Positions 21,290 through 31,895 of a DNA stretch of 64,000 nt are shown piece by piece. Below the pieces are notes generated by a model, which did no database searches, was not told the DNA's origin, and worked only from the letters and a program-made list of their open reading frames with translations. Numbering within the stretch: position 1 is the stretch's first letter; each line of letters begins with the position of its first letter. The position numbers and the translations under genes were made by a program. Origin of the DNA: Homarus americanus (lineage: Eukaryota > Arthropoda > Malacostraca > Decapoda > Nephropidae); assembly GCF_018991925.1 (NCBI RefSeq), contig NW_024756966.1, forward strand, positions 505,001 to 569,000, read 5' to 3'.

Positions 21290-21470
21290 TTTTTCCTCTA
21301 GTGGTGCTCACACTTTCAGCGGGGTGTTCATTGTGCATAATGTCACTGTGGAATATTTGTGGGAAAACACCCCTGGGCCGCGTTTGTCCGCTGATCATTC
21401 AGAACGGTGTCCGACCTGCTCCATTCGTGCAGTAGGAAAGGTGCAATTGTGTAAGCAGAAATCACTATGA
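21290..21470. other. Repeat-free island with a CSL/Su(H)-type site
   Basis: GC-balanced, non-repetitive DNA with TGTGGGAAA at 21358-21366, which fits the Su(H)/CSL consensus, and TGCATAAT nearby. It could be regulatory, but the site alone is weak evidence. Confidence 0.3.
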
Positions 21471-22558
21471 CAAAAATCCGCAGGTATGAATGAAATATAG
21501 AGAAGATTGATAGTTGTGCATGGCGGTGCTCACGACCAGGGCTTCTCTCGTCCCGCTGCGGTGCTTCTCATATTGTATCGCCTCCCCCGCCTCACAGGAC
21601 ACTCTTATACGGTGAATATAACACAGCTTCCCTAATTTCTGCCGCTGGTGAGTGGAATGAGGTTAGTAGGACTTTGAATCGATGGGGTGTGTGAGGTAAA
21701 ATAAGTACCTGGAGAGCGGGAAATTGCTTAACCTTGAGAGGGTGTGAACGATCATGAGGGACCCGCCGTCTGTAGCGAGGCGGAGGAAAGACAAGGGAAT
21801 TGCGTGCAAGTCCGTCCTTAATTTTGAGACCTGGATATATATTATTGTGGAAATAGCATGCCGCACCAAGAGCCAGATTCGCGCCCTCATCGCTAATCCT
21901 TAAACTTTTTTGTCAAGTTTGTTTTTATTACCCGGAGAGTCCTGGGCCAAGATCCTTGCTCACTCCTACGCTGAAATACCCCCACCCCCCACCCCACCCC
22001 CTACCCAGCCCCCCACCGCACCTATCTGGAGACCTCACTATGTATTAAAAACTAATTCACTCAAGCCTAAGATGTTGAGGTGGCTGTTACAGTAATGGCT
22101 TCTAAACCACACTTGAGACTTCACTGTAACTAGATTCGTTTTCTTGTGTCCACTTAAGAGGAAATGAATAGCGTAGGAATCATTGAGACTTGAGCATTCT
22201 GTATGGCCGCCCCTCCCTCCCTCCCCTCCTTCCCGTGAGCACTGGCGGCCTCGGTGTGTGGTAATTAGTTGTAATTTTCTCCCAGACTGTCGGCCTCTCG
22301 GGTGTGTTAAGCTGCAGTTGTGACTTGTAGATTCATAATCACCAGAGACCGCCAATTGTGTGTGTGTGTGTGGGGTGACAGGGTATATGTGTGTTTGTGT
22401 GCGTGAGGGAGGATGGATGGTGTGTGGAGGTGACGGGTGTGTGTGTGTGTATGTGTGTGGCAATCAATAACAAATATTGGTTCTGGCTTATGTGTCTAAC
22501 TTAGTAGATTATGTTGTGGCTCACCGCTTGACTGTTGCCCTGCACTTTTCTTCCAATT
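21471..22558. other. Unique sequence
   Basis: Mostly single copy. It includes a C-rich CCCCACCCC patch (21970-22020) and short GT runs (22357-22371 and 22436-22458). No gene is recognised on either strand. Confidence 0.5.
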
Positions 22559-22559
22559 G

Positions 22560-22621
<62 letters not shown>

Positions 22622-22665
22622 CAGTGGTACAGTCCATAGTCCGTCTCGCTTTCCTTTTAGCAAAC

Positions 22666-22709
<44 letters not shown>
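22559..22709. repeat. (GT)n then (CT)n
   Basis: About 31 GT units with one TATG interruption, a 45-bp unique spacer, then about 19 CT units. Confidence 0.96.
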
Positions 22710-22714
<5 letters not shown>

Positions 22715-23358
22715 CTTAGCACGATGGATCATTCTGGTGGTGAGATCCGTATAAAGAATAATATCTCCTAAATCAACCCAAAGGTGATTTAAATGTCTCT
22801 CATAAATTAAATGGTTATTGAAAAAGAATTAAATAACCTTCCTCTTATCTATGACTGAACCACTGTAGCGTTGAAGCCAAAGTTTCTAAATTTCAATATG
22901 ACGATAATAAGCTACATGAAGCCAAGGTTTATAAGGTGATAAAGAACGGTGTTATAAGCGTGGGTTCTTACCATTAGTAGTACCCAAGGTTAAAATTGCT
23001 ACAGGTGTGATGGTGCAAAGTATGTATGTGTGTCTCTGTCACGTGAATATGTGCTGTTACCTGAGATAATAATGGTCCCTCGTATGTGGTTTAATACACA
23101 CATACAGTTATACATATTCGTGCATATATTTCACACATGGATGGTTTTTATACACAGAGGGAATCACTCGGTGTATGGCTGTGTTGTAATCATTCACTCC
23201 TTCAGTCTCTTATTCATTCGTTTCTTTATACGCAAGTATGTATAAATACACCCATACATTCATACACGAACATACACACGTACATGTCAACTCTCAAACA
23301 CATGCTTACTACAAACACAATATACACAGTTGTAACAAACATACATATCAAAACATCC

Positions 23359-23361
<3 letters not shown>
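22710..23361. other. Unique AT-rich sequence
   Basis: Single copy, with degenerate ACATACA words between 23095 and 23350. No gene is recognised. Confidence 0.5.

Positions 23362-23403
<42 letters not shown>
23362..23403. repeat. (CA)n, ~21 units
   Basis: A perfect CA tract. Confidence 0.96.
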
Positions 23404-23404
<1 letters not shown>

Positions 23405-23654
23405 CAAAGAAACTACACAAAACAAGGGTGGGCAGGAAGCGGGTCAGGTCGGCCGGAAGTAAAGGGTTGGGACACGTTTGGTTTTTGTTTTATCGCCGGT
23501 AATTAAACCAATTACCTGTTCAATTAGGGTCAAATTAGTCGTAGTGTGGGCCAGGTAAGGGAAATCCAGGTAGCCGTCTCGGGCCAGGTGAGGTTAGTGT
23601 GTGTGTATAGAGGAGAGGATGTGGTCTTAATGGCTGTGATAACGTGAGAGTGTG
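23404..23654. other. Unique sequence
   Basis: Single copy with an ACCAATTACCTG word. No gene is seen. Confidence 0.45.
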
Positions 23655-23830
23655 ATGCTGTGTGGGGGGTGACGTGTGAGGGGTGACGTGTGAGGGGTGA
23701 GGAGTGGTGCGTGTGGGGGGTGAGGGGTGGTGCGTGTGCGGGGTGAGGAATAGTGCGTGTGTTGGGTGAGGAGTGGTGTGTGTGGGGGTGAGAGGGATGA
23801 CGTCTGTGGGGGTTAGATAAAGGTAGTGTG
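23655..23830. repeat. GGGGTGAGGAGTGGTGCGTG minisatellite
   Basis: GGGGTGACGTGTGA units (15 bp) pass into GGGGTGAGGAGTGGTGCGTG units (about 29 bp). Six to eight diverged copies are seen. Confidence 0.85.
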
Positions 23831-23847
23831 TGTGTGTGAGGGGAAGG

Positions 23848-23912
23848 GGGTGTAAATGGGACTGCCCAGTATTGGCCAATAGGCCCGTTGCAGTTTCCTC
23901 CATTCTTATGTT
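23848..23912 (+). mobile_element. Truncated CR1-type retrotransposon 3' end
   Basis: These 65 bp match 62347-62411 with about three differences. They begin at the element's terminal stop-codon region (TGTAAATGGGACTGCCCAGT) and end CCTCCATTCTTATGTT. The copy is severely 5'-truncated, as is usual for target-primed non-LTR insertions, and has only about one 3' TTCTTATG unit. It sits between a GT-rich minisatellite and unique sequence. Confidence 0.85.
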
Positions 23913-23961
23913 ATTAATTGTGGGATGTGTAGGGGGTGAGGGGATGGTGGTGTGTATGTGA

Positions 23962-23967
<6 letters not shown>

Positions 23968-24011
<44 letters not shown>

Positions 24012-24020
24012 AGAGAGAGA
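23968..24020. repeat. (CA)n with short (GA)n
   Basis: About 20 CA units followed by GAGAGAGAGA. Confidence 0.95.
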
Positions 24021-24437
24021 TCAAACCCCACTTTAAACTAAACAGATAAAATGATTAAATAAATTACTCGCCATAAATCAACAAAATGAGGCAACTTTAT
24101 ATAGCCATTACAGAATAAATTACTTTTTTTTTATCTTCTTCTTCTTATTCTTATTATTCTTGTTCCTCCTTCATTCACCTTCTTGTGTCGCGTTATTGTA
24201 ATCATTTTGTATTTTTTGTCGTGCACGGAGTCTCCTGAATAGCGTCTTGGGGGCTGGGCTACGCTTGGGTCCTCATCACGGCGACAAAAAGTGATAAAAA
24301 AAAAGGTCTGGACGTCCCTGGACTTGTGGGGGTAATTAATGACGGTATAAATCATTAGTATGACGTCACAGCAGCAGGACGTATATCAAAGTCCGGCGGT
24401 AATTACTTAATTGCCGGCCAACATGTCTGATCCGTTT

Positions 24438-24439
<2 letters not shown>
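24021..24439. other. Unique sequence with a perfect CRE palindrome
   Basis: Single copy, with a CTTCTTCTTATTC patch near 24135. TGACGTCA lies at 24361-24368, followed by GGTAATTACTTAATTGCCGG. No gene is seen. Confidence 0.5.

Positions 24440-24496
<57 letters not shown>
24440..24496. repeat. (GA)n, ~28 units
   Basis: A perfect GA tract. Confidence 0.97.
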
Positions 24497-24497
<1 letters not shown>

Positions 24498-24569
24498 ATG
24501 GGCTGTCTGTCTATCCTTGGGAGAGTCTTAACATGGGCTGTCTGTGTATCCATCTCCGGGGGTCTTAAC

Positions 24570-24805
24570 TATCCTCTTCTTTTTTTTATGGTCTATCGTC
24601 CCTTCCTTCCTCTTAGTCCTCCTCTTTCTTCCCATTATTCCCCTCTTCTTCACTTTCTACTTCCCCTCTTCTTCCTCTTTTGTATTCTTCTTTCTCTTTG
24701 TCCTCTTGTTCTACCTTCCTCTTCCTCTTGTATTTCTCACATTTATTTTCCTCTTCCTTATCTGCATTTTTTCCTCCTCCTCTTCTTCCTCTTTTCTGCC
24801 TTCGT
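24570..24805. repeat. Pyrimidine-rich tract (CTTCCTCTT)
   Basis: C/T-rich on the plus strand, with CCTCTTCTTC words. Its frames are Ser/Leu/Phe low complexity. Confidence 0.88.
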
Positions 24806-24810
24806 GAGTG

Positions 24811-24813
<3 letters not shown>

Positions 24814-24876
<63 letters not shown>
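24814..24876. repeat. (GT)n, ~31 units
   Basis: A perfect GT tract. Confidence 0.97.
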
Positions 24877-24878
<2 letters not shown>

Positions 24879-25059
24879 TATTGCTTGTGCGTGTACAGAC
24901 CTCACTACAGTAACACCTGCCACCTGTGTCGTCTTAATTAGGTGATCGTGGAGCCATCTCAGGTATTTAATGGTTCCCGCAGTGCCTCGACCACAGCCAC
25001 GCTTAGAGCAGTGATAACACGACCACAGTGAGAAAACATACTCGTGTGTGATATATCTC
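24877..25059. other. Unique sequence
   Basis: Single copy with several CACCTG words. No gene is seen. Confidence 0.45.
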
Positions 25060-25470
25060 TCACACCTGGATATACTATTGTCTTGAGATGCTTGCTTGTG
25101 GCATGCTGAACCTTGGGGTGCTTGTGTGTGTGTGCTATACTGTGTCTTGAGATGGTTTTGTGTGGTATGCTGTCGTGGTTATGCTTGTTTGTGATATACT
25201 GCGCCTTGATATACTCTAGTGTGGTACTCTTGAGTCAAATGCACTCAAGTGACACGCTTGATATATCCCGTGCGTGATATGCGTCATCATGATATAGTAG
25301 TATGTGATGTACTTAAGCTTGATATACTCGTTAATTATACCAAGCTTAGTATAATGAGGTATAATTAGCTATACCTTCCCTATAATTTAATCTCATTGTT
25401 ATATTTTTCCTTTGTTATACTCGACCTTGACACACTTGAATAGATTATACTAGCGGGGGTTATACTTCAC
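25060..25470. repeat. Strongly eroded tandem repeat (CTTGATATACT-GTGTGATATGCT)
   Basis: Words such as CTTGAGATGCTTGCTTGTGG, CTTGATATACTCTAGTGTGG, GCTTGATATATCCCGTGCGT and GCTTGATATACTCGTTAAT recur every 35-45 bp. The pattern looks like an ancient minisatellite in which CTTGAKATRCT alternates with GTGTGRTATRCT. Confidence 0.6.
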
Positions 25471-26440
25471 CTTTGGGGTACGTGTATGCGATATACTTTA
25501 GGTTAGTGTCATTCGTATAGACTAGAAGAGCATAAGTTGATATACAGTAGGTATACACAGTGAGTATTTATTTTCACCATAAAGTAATACAATTTATATA
25601 TACACATTCCATACAATACTGTGCTGGCGGCTCAGGTATATAAATCCTCGGCGAAGAGAATTTATATATATTTTTAAATATTTATTTACATTTGGTTACT
25701 TATCTGTAAAGTATATCATTCTAAGTATATTTTAATTGGTCTACTTGGATGTACTTTTAAGGTTACTTTTTTTACTTGTTACTTTATTTGTCTGTTATAG
25801 TTGACTTATAAAGCTTTTCCCCATTGTGTATTTCTTATATGTATATTATTATGTGTGTATACTTTATGTATTTATGGTGTATGGAGCTAATTGGTCCTTT
25901 TAAATAACATAATGGTTTTAGCTCCTCATTTAACAACCTATTTATTCATCATTATATATAGTATATCTCTTAAGTGGACATATATTTGTATAGTCATTTA
26001 GTATATTAGGGTATATTTATTTATTAGACGTTTGGAATATACTGATTCTTATAGTTATACAAAGACGATATTTTTATTCAATATTTCACTCTATTTTATC
26101 ACGTATAAGAAGATATACTTTTAGATATATAGTCGATGTATCATGAAATATATCCTCGGTCACCTAGAACTGGCTGATGAAACACTCAACATCTCACACT
26201 TTATAAAATCGAAGAATATGTGTTTAAATATTTCACACGGTGGTATACATTTTGTAAGTAAAGTATACATACACATACATACATATACATTTTTCAAGCA
26301 TATTGATAGCGTCTTACATTTCCACCCGACGATGGCACCATTTTTCACCAGCGTAAACATTATGCTTCCATTTTCACCTTGGCCAAGACTAATATTCTGT
26401 ATAGTGTATATTTTAGCCCCGAGTGAAACAAAAGGGGTTG
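25471..26440. other. AT-rich DNA dense in TATAC/ATATA words
   Basis: A highly AT-rich kilobase in which GTATAC, TATATA and TATACTTT are frequent, perhaps a continuation of the decayed array to the left. No gene is recognised. Confidence 0.5.
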
Positions 26441-26444
26441 GGTG

Positions 26445-26549
26445 TATAGTGTGTGTGTGTGTGTGTGTGTGTGTTGTTTGAATATATACAAGAAGAGTTA
26501 TATGGGTCTAGGTGTCTTTCCATGTCTGTTTGTTTGTTTCTCACGACGT

Positions 26550-26594
<45 letters not shown>
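26445..26594. repeat. (GT)n and (CA)n in opposite orientation
   Basis: GT units at 26449-26474 and CA units at 26551-26594 are separated by 76 bp. The two tracts are complementary and could pair as a hairpin. Confidence 0.95.
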
Positions 26595-26598
<4 letters not shown>

Positions 26599-27040
26599 GC
26601 TTCTACCTGTAGGTCACTTCCCTTGAAATAACTGAGAATATTTCAGAAAAACCACAATTTCTCAAACAGTCTGTCGATAACTAAGATCTAATCACTTAAT
26701 TTACATCTAATCACTGAACTAATCACGGAAAAACTCACCTAATCACCATCTTTCACGATAACTAATCCCAACGGTGATAAACGAGGTGGGGAAACACGTT
26801 AATCCATGGACGCGTAGTTAAAGATTATGTATTCGTTAATCAGCTAGTGATAAGGAAAGAAGGACATAGTGCCCCCCCCCCCTCCCCCACACAGCCATAC
26901 TGACTCTTTGGTGCACCCGAGCGTGGGGGAGGGGGTAGGGGGGCGCATGGGGAAGGGGGCGAGAGGGGAGGATTATTGGTCTGTTTAACGTCACCCACCG
27001 TTCAGTGCCTGTGTGTGTGTGTGTGTTTATGCCTGGTTCA
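26595..27040. other. Unique sequence
   Basis: TAATCACTTAATTTACATC-like words repeat loosely at 26685-26750. Complementary C- and G-rich runs lie at 26872-26888 and 26923-26970. No gene is seen. Confidence 0.5.
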
Positions 27041-27245
27041 GTCTCTTGTTTTGGTCCTTACTTGGTTCACGGTCTGTAGTATATTTACCTGACTCATGAC
27101 CTGTTCTGTGGGTCTCTACCTGGTTGATGGTCTGGGGGTTTTTCTGGTCTACCTGGCTCACGGTCTTATGTGGGGTCTACCTGACTCGCGACCTGTTGTG
27201 TGGGGTCTACCTGGCTCACGGTCTACCTGGCTGGAAGTGTCTAGG
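27041..27245. repeat. Eroded tandem repeat, CTACCTGGCTCACGGTCTGTGG
   Basis: TACCTGGYTCACGGTCT and TACCTGACTCRYGACCTGTT alternate with GGGGTC spacers, in about seven diverged copies of about 30 bp. Confidence 0.8.
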
Positions 27246-27403
27246 CCTACACCTGCCGCTGTAATAGGTGTGGTTATGCTCCTGAACGTGTGAGTAATAT
27301 AGGGGTCCTGTCAGGGCAATTAGCAGCTGTTTTACGTCATTTTGACATAATTACCATCGACACAGGACGAGGTGGTGGAAGGAAGCTCTCGTGATTGGGT
27401 GCT

Positions 27404-27404
<1 letters not shown>
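27246..27404. other. Unique sequence with regulatory-looking words
   Basis: Contains CAGCTG, TTTTACGTCATTTTGACA and TAATTACCAT within 27320-27357. Single copy. Function unknown. Confidence 0.35.

Positions 27405-27470
<66 letters not shown>
27405..27470. repeat. (GT)n, ~32 units
   Basis: A perfect GT tract. Confidence 0.97.
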
Positions 27471-27473
<3 letters not shown>

Positions 27474-27530
27474 ATATGACTTTCACTTAGATATCGTCAA
27501 GGATCAAGGAGGAGAGTCTACAGGTGATTT

Positions 27531-27552
27531 TAACCTAACCTAACCTAACCTT
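27531..27552. repeat. Interstitial telomere-type (AACCT)4
   Basis: Four copies of TAACC/AACCT, the C-strand form of the arthropod telomere repeat TTAGG. Confidence 0.85.
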
Positions 27553-28050
27553 TGAGGGCAGTTTATTGAGCTACCAGTGGAGGGAAAGTATAGTTTATGT
27601 TTATATATATATATATTCCAACCGATATATATTTGTTAATGTCTATGATATTTATATGTCTTGCACGTAAATCGGTACTTGTCAAGTACTTCCTCTTATA
27701 ACGGGACGAATAAATCACTGGTTGGCGCCTATTGGACAGATTTGTGTGTGTGTGTGTGTCAAACGTTAAGTAGGTGGCGTCACTGGGGAGGCAAGACACT
27801 CCGTCCAATATATAGAATTATAGCGTCCAGGAACAGTTATAGATAATGGCGCCGAGTAAATTATTGTGTTCACTCTTAGTGCTGGTGGATGTTTATGGTT
27901 GTAAGCGATCCTTTGTGTGGGGTTTTGGTATTGACGGATCTGACCCCCTCCCTCTCCCCCCCTCTCCCCCCCCCCTAAAATATATAGTTTAATGTATCAT
28001 AACATATTGACTCGTCGTGTACATGTGAATACGCTGGAGTCTAATGTTGT
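27553..28050. other. Unique sequence with short AT, GT and C runs
   Basis: TATATATATATA at about 27602-27615, GT at 27742-27758, CCCCCCTCTCCCCCCCCCC near 27957-27975. Otherwise single copy. Confidence 0.5.
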
Positions 28051-28052
28051 CA

Positions 28053-28129
28053 CCTCACACACACACACACACACAGGGAGACATACATGCACACACATGT
28101 ATACACGAGCACACACACAAATATACGAG

Positions 28130-28161
<32 letters not shown>
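28053..28161. repeat. Interrupted (CA)n
   Basis: CA tracts separated by ATACATGCACAC and ATACGAGCACAC words, with the cleanest part at 28133-28161. Confidence 0.92.
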
Positions 28162-28165
<4 letters not shown>

Positions 28166-28302
28166 GGAGGTATAACACTGCTCTGGGATCCGTCAGTCGC
28201 CTCTTGACAGCGTCTCGAGTGACACATACTTGACCAGGTGTCTCAAAATACCTCGAATGAATCTCACATTTAGAAAAATTTTAACCTTGGATTATTGCCA
28301 GG

Positions 28303-28305
28303 AGT

Positions 28306-28353
<48 letters not shown>
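28303..28353. repeat. (GA)n, ~20 units
   Basis: A GA tract followed 20 bp later by CTCTCTC, its complement. Confidence 0.96.
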
Positions 28354-28355
<2 letters not shown>

Positions 28356-28587
28356 TAACAAGTTAACTCTCTCTCAAGGTGTTGTAGAGGTTCAGGTGAG
28401 CTTGGGTACGAACCTTGGGATAAATTTGGGATATAATTAAAGGTTCGGCGATGAATGGGTGACCCGAAAAAAATAAATAGACAAATTCATCCTACTTAAG
28501 GTCCTTTAGTGTGACACAAGGCGAGGCTATTGTGTCGTTTAATGCATGGTCCGGTGACAGTGGCTTATTCCGGGAAGGTTGACACTT
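28354..28587. other. Unique sequence
   Basis: Single copy, no gene recognised. Confidence 0.45.
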
Positions 28588-29088
28588 GCTCCCTCCTCTC
28601 TCTCCCCCTCCCCTTTCTTTCCCTCCCCCTTCCTCCCTCTCCTCCTCCTCCTCCACAGTCCCTCCCTCCTTCTCCGTCCGTCCGTCCGTCCGTTTTCTCC
28701 AGGATATGCCTTTGGAGAACCTGTGGAGCTTTTAACACATTTATAGACCTTGGAGATCTTTATCACATTTGGAAAACAAGTTGACGACGTCTTCAGGGTC
28801 TATTAGCGTCTTTGACTCATGAGGGAAGACGATTTTGTTAATTGTAAATCTTCTAAGCTATCCCTCCCTGTTCCTTTCATCCTCCTCCTTTTATCTCCCT
28901 CTTCTCCATTCTCCTCTTCCTCCTCTGCCCCTTCCCGTTTCTCCATCTTCCCTTCTTTTCCCCTCCCCTTCCCCTTTCTTTCCTCCTTCACTTTCCCTGT
29001 CTTCCCTCCTCCCCTTCCTCTGTCTTCCCCTGCCCCCCCCCTCCTCCCCTCCTCCCTTCTCTCCTTCCTTTCTTCCCATCTCTGTCAC
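28588..29088. repeat. Two pyrimidine-rich tracts with (CCGT)5
   Basis: 28588-28700 and 28858-29088 are dominated by CCTCCTCC and CCCCTTCCCC. CCGT units stand at about 28675-28693. The 160 bp between is unique. Overlapping long frames are Ser/Pro/Leu low complexity. Confidence 0.9.
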
Positions 29089-29171
29089 TCAGTCGTCTTT
29101 GATTTTCATTTCACTTGTGGAGATTTTGAAATTATTATCATTTTTTCACCTTCCAACTCCTTTGATTTCTT

Positions 29172-29173
<2 letters not shown>

Positions 29174-29239
<66 letters not shown>

Positions 29240-29330
29240 TAATACCATCATCATCATCATCATCTTGTGTGTGTGTGTGTGTGTTTGTATATGTGTGTGT
29301 GTGTGTTTGTATATGTGTATGTGTGTGTCT
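29174..29330. repeat. (CA)n, (TCA)n and (GT)n cluster
   Basis: About 32 CA units (29174-29238), five TCA units (29248-29263), then interrupted GT (29266-29330). CA followed by GT gives self-complementary arms. Confidence 0.95.
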
Positions 29331-30290
29331 CGTCTCGCTAAATCTTTCTCTAAGTCAACATTTTAACGGAAGTATTTGCATGAGTGTTTGTTGGTCACAC
29401 GTCTCGCGTTATTTATTACACACACCTTAAGTCCTGCAGTAGAGTCTTTGTATCGCCCCATCAAAAATACACTCCTACTTGGTCATCCTGTTTATATTTT
29501 AGTAGTATGAGTGATAGGGTGTATGTCTTATAGTGTATGTCCTTTCATCTTGACATACAGACACCTTTGTATTCCTATTACCACTATTACCCTTCCCCCC
29601 TTCCCTCCCCTCCCCCCTTCCCTCCCCTCCCCTCGTACTATTGCCCTTTGTCCTTGTTAATAATATCTCAGTTTACTTTCTTGTTTGTTTTGTGTTTTTT
29701 TTTTACTCCGTCGACGTCTTGAACATAATGGAATGTATTTTGTCATATCTCAACCCCCTTGGACATTAGCGTTATACTTCCTCCCACAGGTGTATTCTCG
29801 TCCACCTGTTGTGAGTTTTTACCTGCTTAAGATGATTGTCTGTCTGTGTTATATGTCATAATTTAGTACAAACTTGGTGGGGTGAGGGAGGAAGAGGGTG
29901 GCTGAGAAGTGTGTTTTGTTGATAGAGTTCGGATAATAATTCATTGGTTTGTTTATCGTCACGGTCTATATATACTTACTGTTCGGTTATGAGTTAAGGG
30001 TTTGAATGTTAGTCTGGAATTTTAGCTCTTTAAGTGTTTCGTTTGTGAGTTAGATGCGTTCTGTATGTCGTATATGATAGTTTATGTTAAAGTCACCTGG
30101 TAATTTAAGCAGTATTTGGCATCTGTGTAGGAGTTGTGTGTGTAATTCGTTGATGGCTCTGAACTCTGTTGTCCCTTATAAATTATGTCAGGATAAGAAC
30201 GTAAAATAAGTTTATAATGCAAAGAAAAATCTGAGTGAATGTTAAGTTTCAATTATCTTACCTATATGACCCTCAGGTAGATGGATGTAT
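29331..30290. other. Unique sequence with one CCCTTCC patch
   Basis: A C-rich CCCTCCCCTCCCC patch lies at 29590-29635. The rest is single copy, G/T-leaning after 29880. No gene is recognised. Confidence 0.5.
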
Positions 30291-30332
30291 GGTATTGCCA
30301 AGAGTGTCGAGGGAATTTTGTCCGCAGATGTA
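30291..30332 (+). mobile_element. Solo terminal repeat related to the 16.2-16.5 kb MITE
   Basis: GGTATTGCCAAG then GTGTCGAGGGAATTTTG then CCGCAGATG-TA matches the right end of the MITE (16503-16541) over about 38 bp with some substitutions and a two-base indel. The TA follows at the same place. No partner end was found in the preceding 600 bp, so this is a solo or badly decayed copy. Confidence 0.6.
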
Positions 30333-30349
30333 CTTTTTCACCTATGGAT

Positions 30350-30485
30350 AAGGGTGTGGGTTCAAGGTGTAGGTGGGAGGGAGGTGGTTCAGAGTATGGG
30401 TGAGAGATGGTTCTGGGTGTGGGTGGGTGACGGTTCTGGATATGGATGTGAGGTGGTTCGAGGTGTGGATGGGAGATGTCCAAGT
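30350..30485. repeat. Minisatellite, GAGGTGGTTCNGGGTGTGGRTG
   Basis: About five diverged units of 25-30 bp with a GGTTC core. Confidence 0.8.
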
Positions 30486-31204
30486 GATTCAATATGTGTG
30501 GTGGGAGTAGATGGGTGAGAGAAGACATCATGTTAGCATCAGCGTGGCATTGTATTAGCTCCCATGGTGTTACATCTACACCCACCTTATCAGTCATAAA
30601 TAATCCCGCTATACGACACCAAAGACCAATTATACATCCTTTCTCGTTAACTAATAAGGCCCATTTCTTCAATAAATCACCACTACCAGGACGACCTTAT
30701 TACCACCCTCCGTAAGACTCACTCTCCTGTATCACGTGGGGAGTTAGTATGAGAGTGGTATCGGGTTAGAGTGTAATTACCAGGAAGGAAGATAAAGGGT
30801 AATGACTTTTATTTTTTGAGGAGTTGTTGCTGGTGTGTGTGTGGGGGATTATGATATTAGTTACTTTGATTATTTTTAGGTCACTTACTCACCTTACTTG
30901 ACCCCTCTGACTCATGACCCCTGACCTCCTGACCTCTGACCCCTGACCTCCTCCGCTGATGACCCCATCCCTCCTCAAAGATTATATATTTAATGTTATT
31001 TCATGAAGAGGGAAATTTTTACTTTTTGGTTCGATTCATTGATTGGTATTTTAGTCTTGGGTTCGGGTGATTAGAGAATCTTTCCGGGTGATTGTAAGGA
31101 TTTGGTGATTATAGGATATATATGGCCAGTGTTTGTATAAGATTGGGAGGTTTTATAGCACCAGCAAAGGGGATTAAACATTAATTCTCTTTATGTTGCA
31201 CCAG

Positions 31205-31206
<2 letters not shown>
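30486..31206. other. Unique sequence with a TGACCYCTGACC patch
   Basis: CCTCTGACC/CCCCTGACCTCC words at 30899-30965 form a small degenerate repeat. The rest is single copy. Confidence 0.55.
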
Positions 31207-31239
<33 letters not shown>

Positions 31240-31254
31240 GCCACACACACACAC

Positions 31255-31335
<81 letters not shown>
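31207..31335. repeat. (CA)n, 129 bp with two interruptions
   Basis: CA tract broken by CTGC (31239-31242) and by AACA near 31255. Confidence 0.97.
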
Positions 31336-31338
<3 letters not shown>

Positions 31339-31895
31339 CTACTGCGTATTGTTATTTATTGGACGCTTTATACAGGAAGTGTCATAAATTGATTATGGAA
31401 GTAATTGGATGAACTTGAGATTTCCCATGAAGACTACTTCAGTCATGCCCCCCCCACCCCCACATTGCCCTCCTCACCTGGTTGTATAGTCTCCCCAGGT
31501 GATTGGTTAATTGGGGAGGGGGGTCAGTCCCCAACCCCCCAACCTGACATCAAACTCACTTAAAGAAAATGGAATCAATATGGTTTTGATGTCATCTTCA
31601 TTTGCGTTTAATTAACTCTTGTTACTCATGACTTGAAATTAATTACCTTTTGTTCCTTACAATTAAAAATGTTTTCGATAGGTAGTAATTATGTGAGAGA
31701 TATAGGATGTGTGACGAGGGGGGGTAGTAATTGGGTGGACAGGTGACATAATTACCGTGGCACTATGACGTAACAGGTGATAGTAATTATGGCAGGTGAT
31801 GTCATGTGGCCTAGGGCGAGGTTGGGTTATGGCTTTGTGTTATATACGAGTTATATAATGTGATGAAGGACATAACTATGGTACGTTTTTCTCGT
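31336..31895. other. Unique sequence
   Basis: Single copy. 31735-31805 holds three ACAGGTGAYATAATTA/ACAGGTGATAGTAATTA-like words, a tiny eroded repeat that joins CAGGTG and TAATTA. Confidence 0.5.

Noticed and set aside
29461..29500. Possible left partner of the solo MITE end at 30.3 kb (CATCAAAAATACACTCCTAC)
   Set aside because: Similarity to the terminal repeat is too weak and lacks a TA-CAG boundary.
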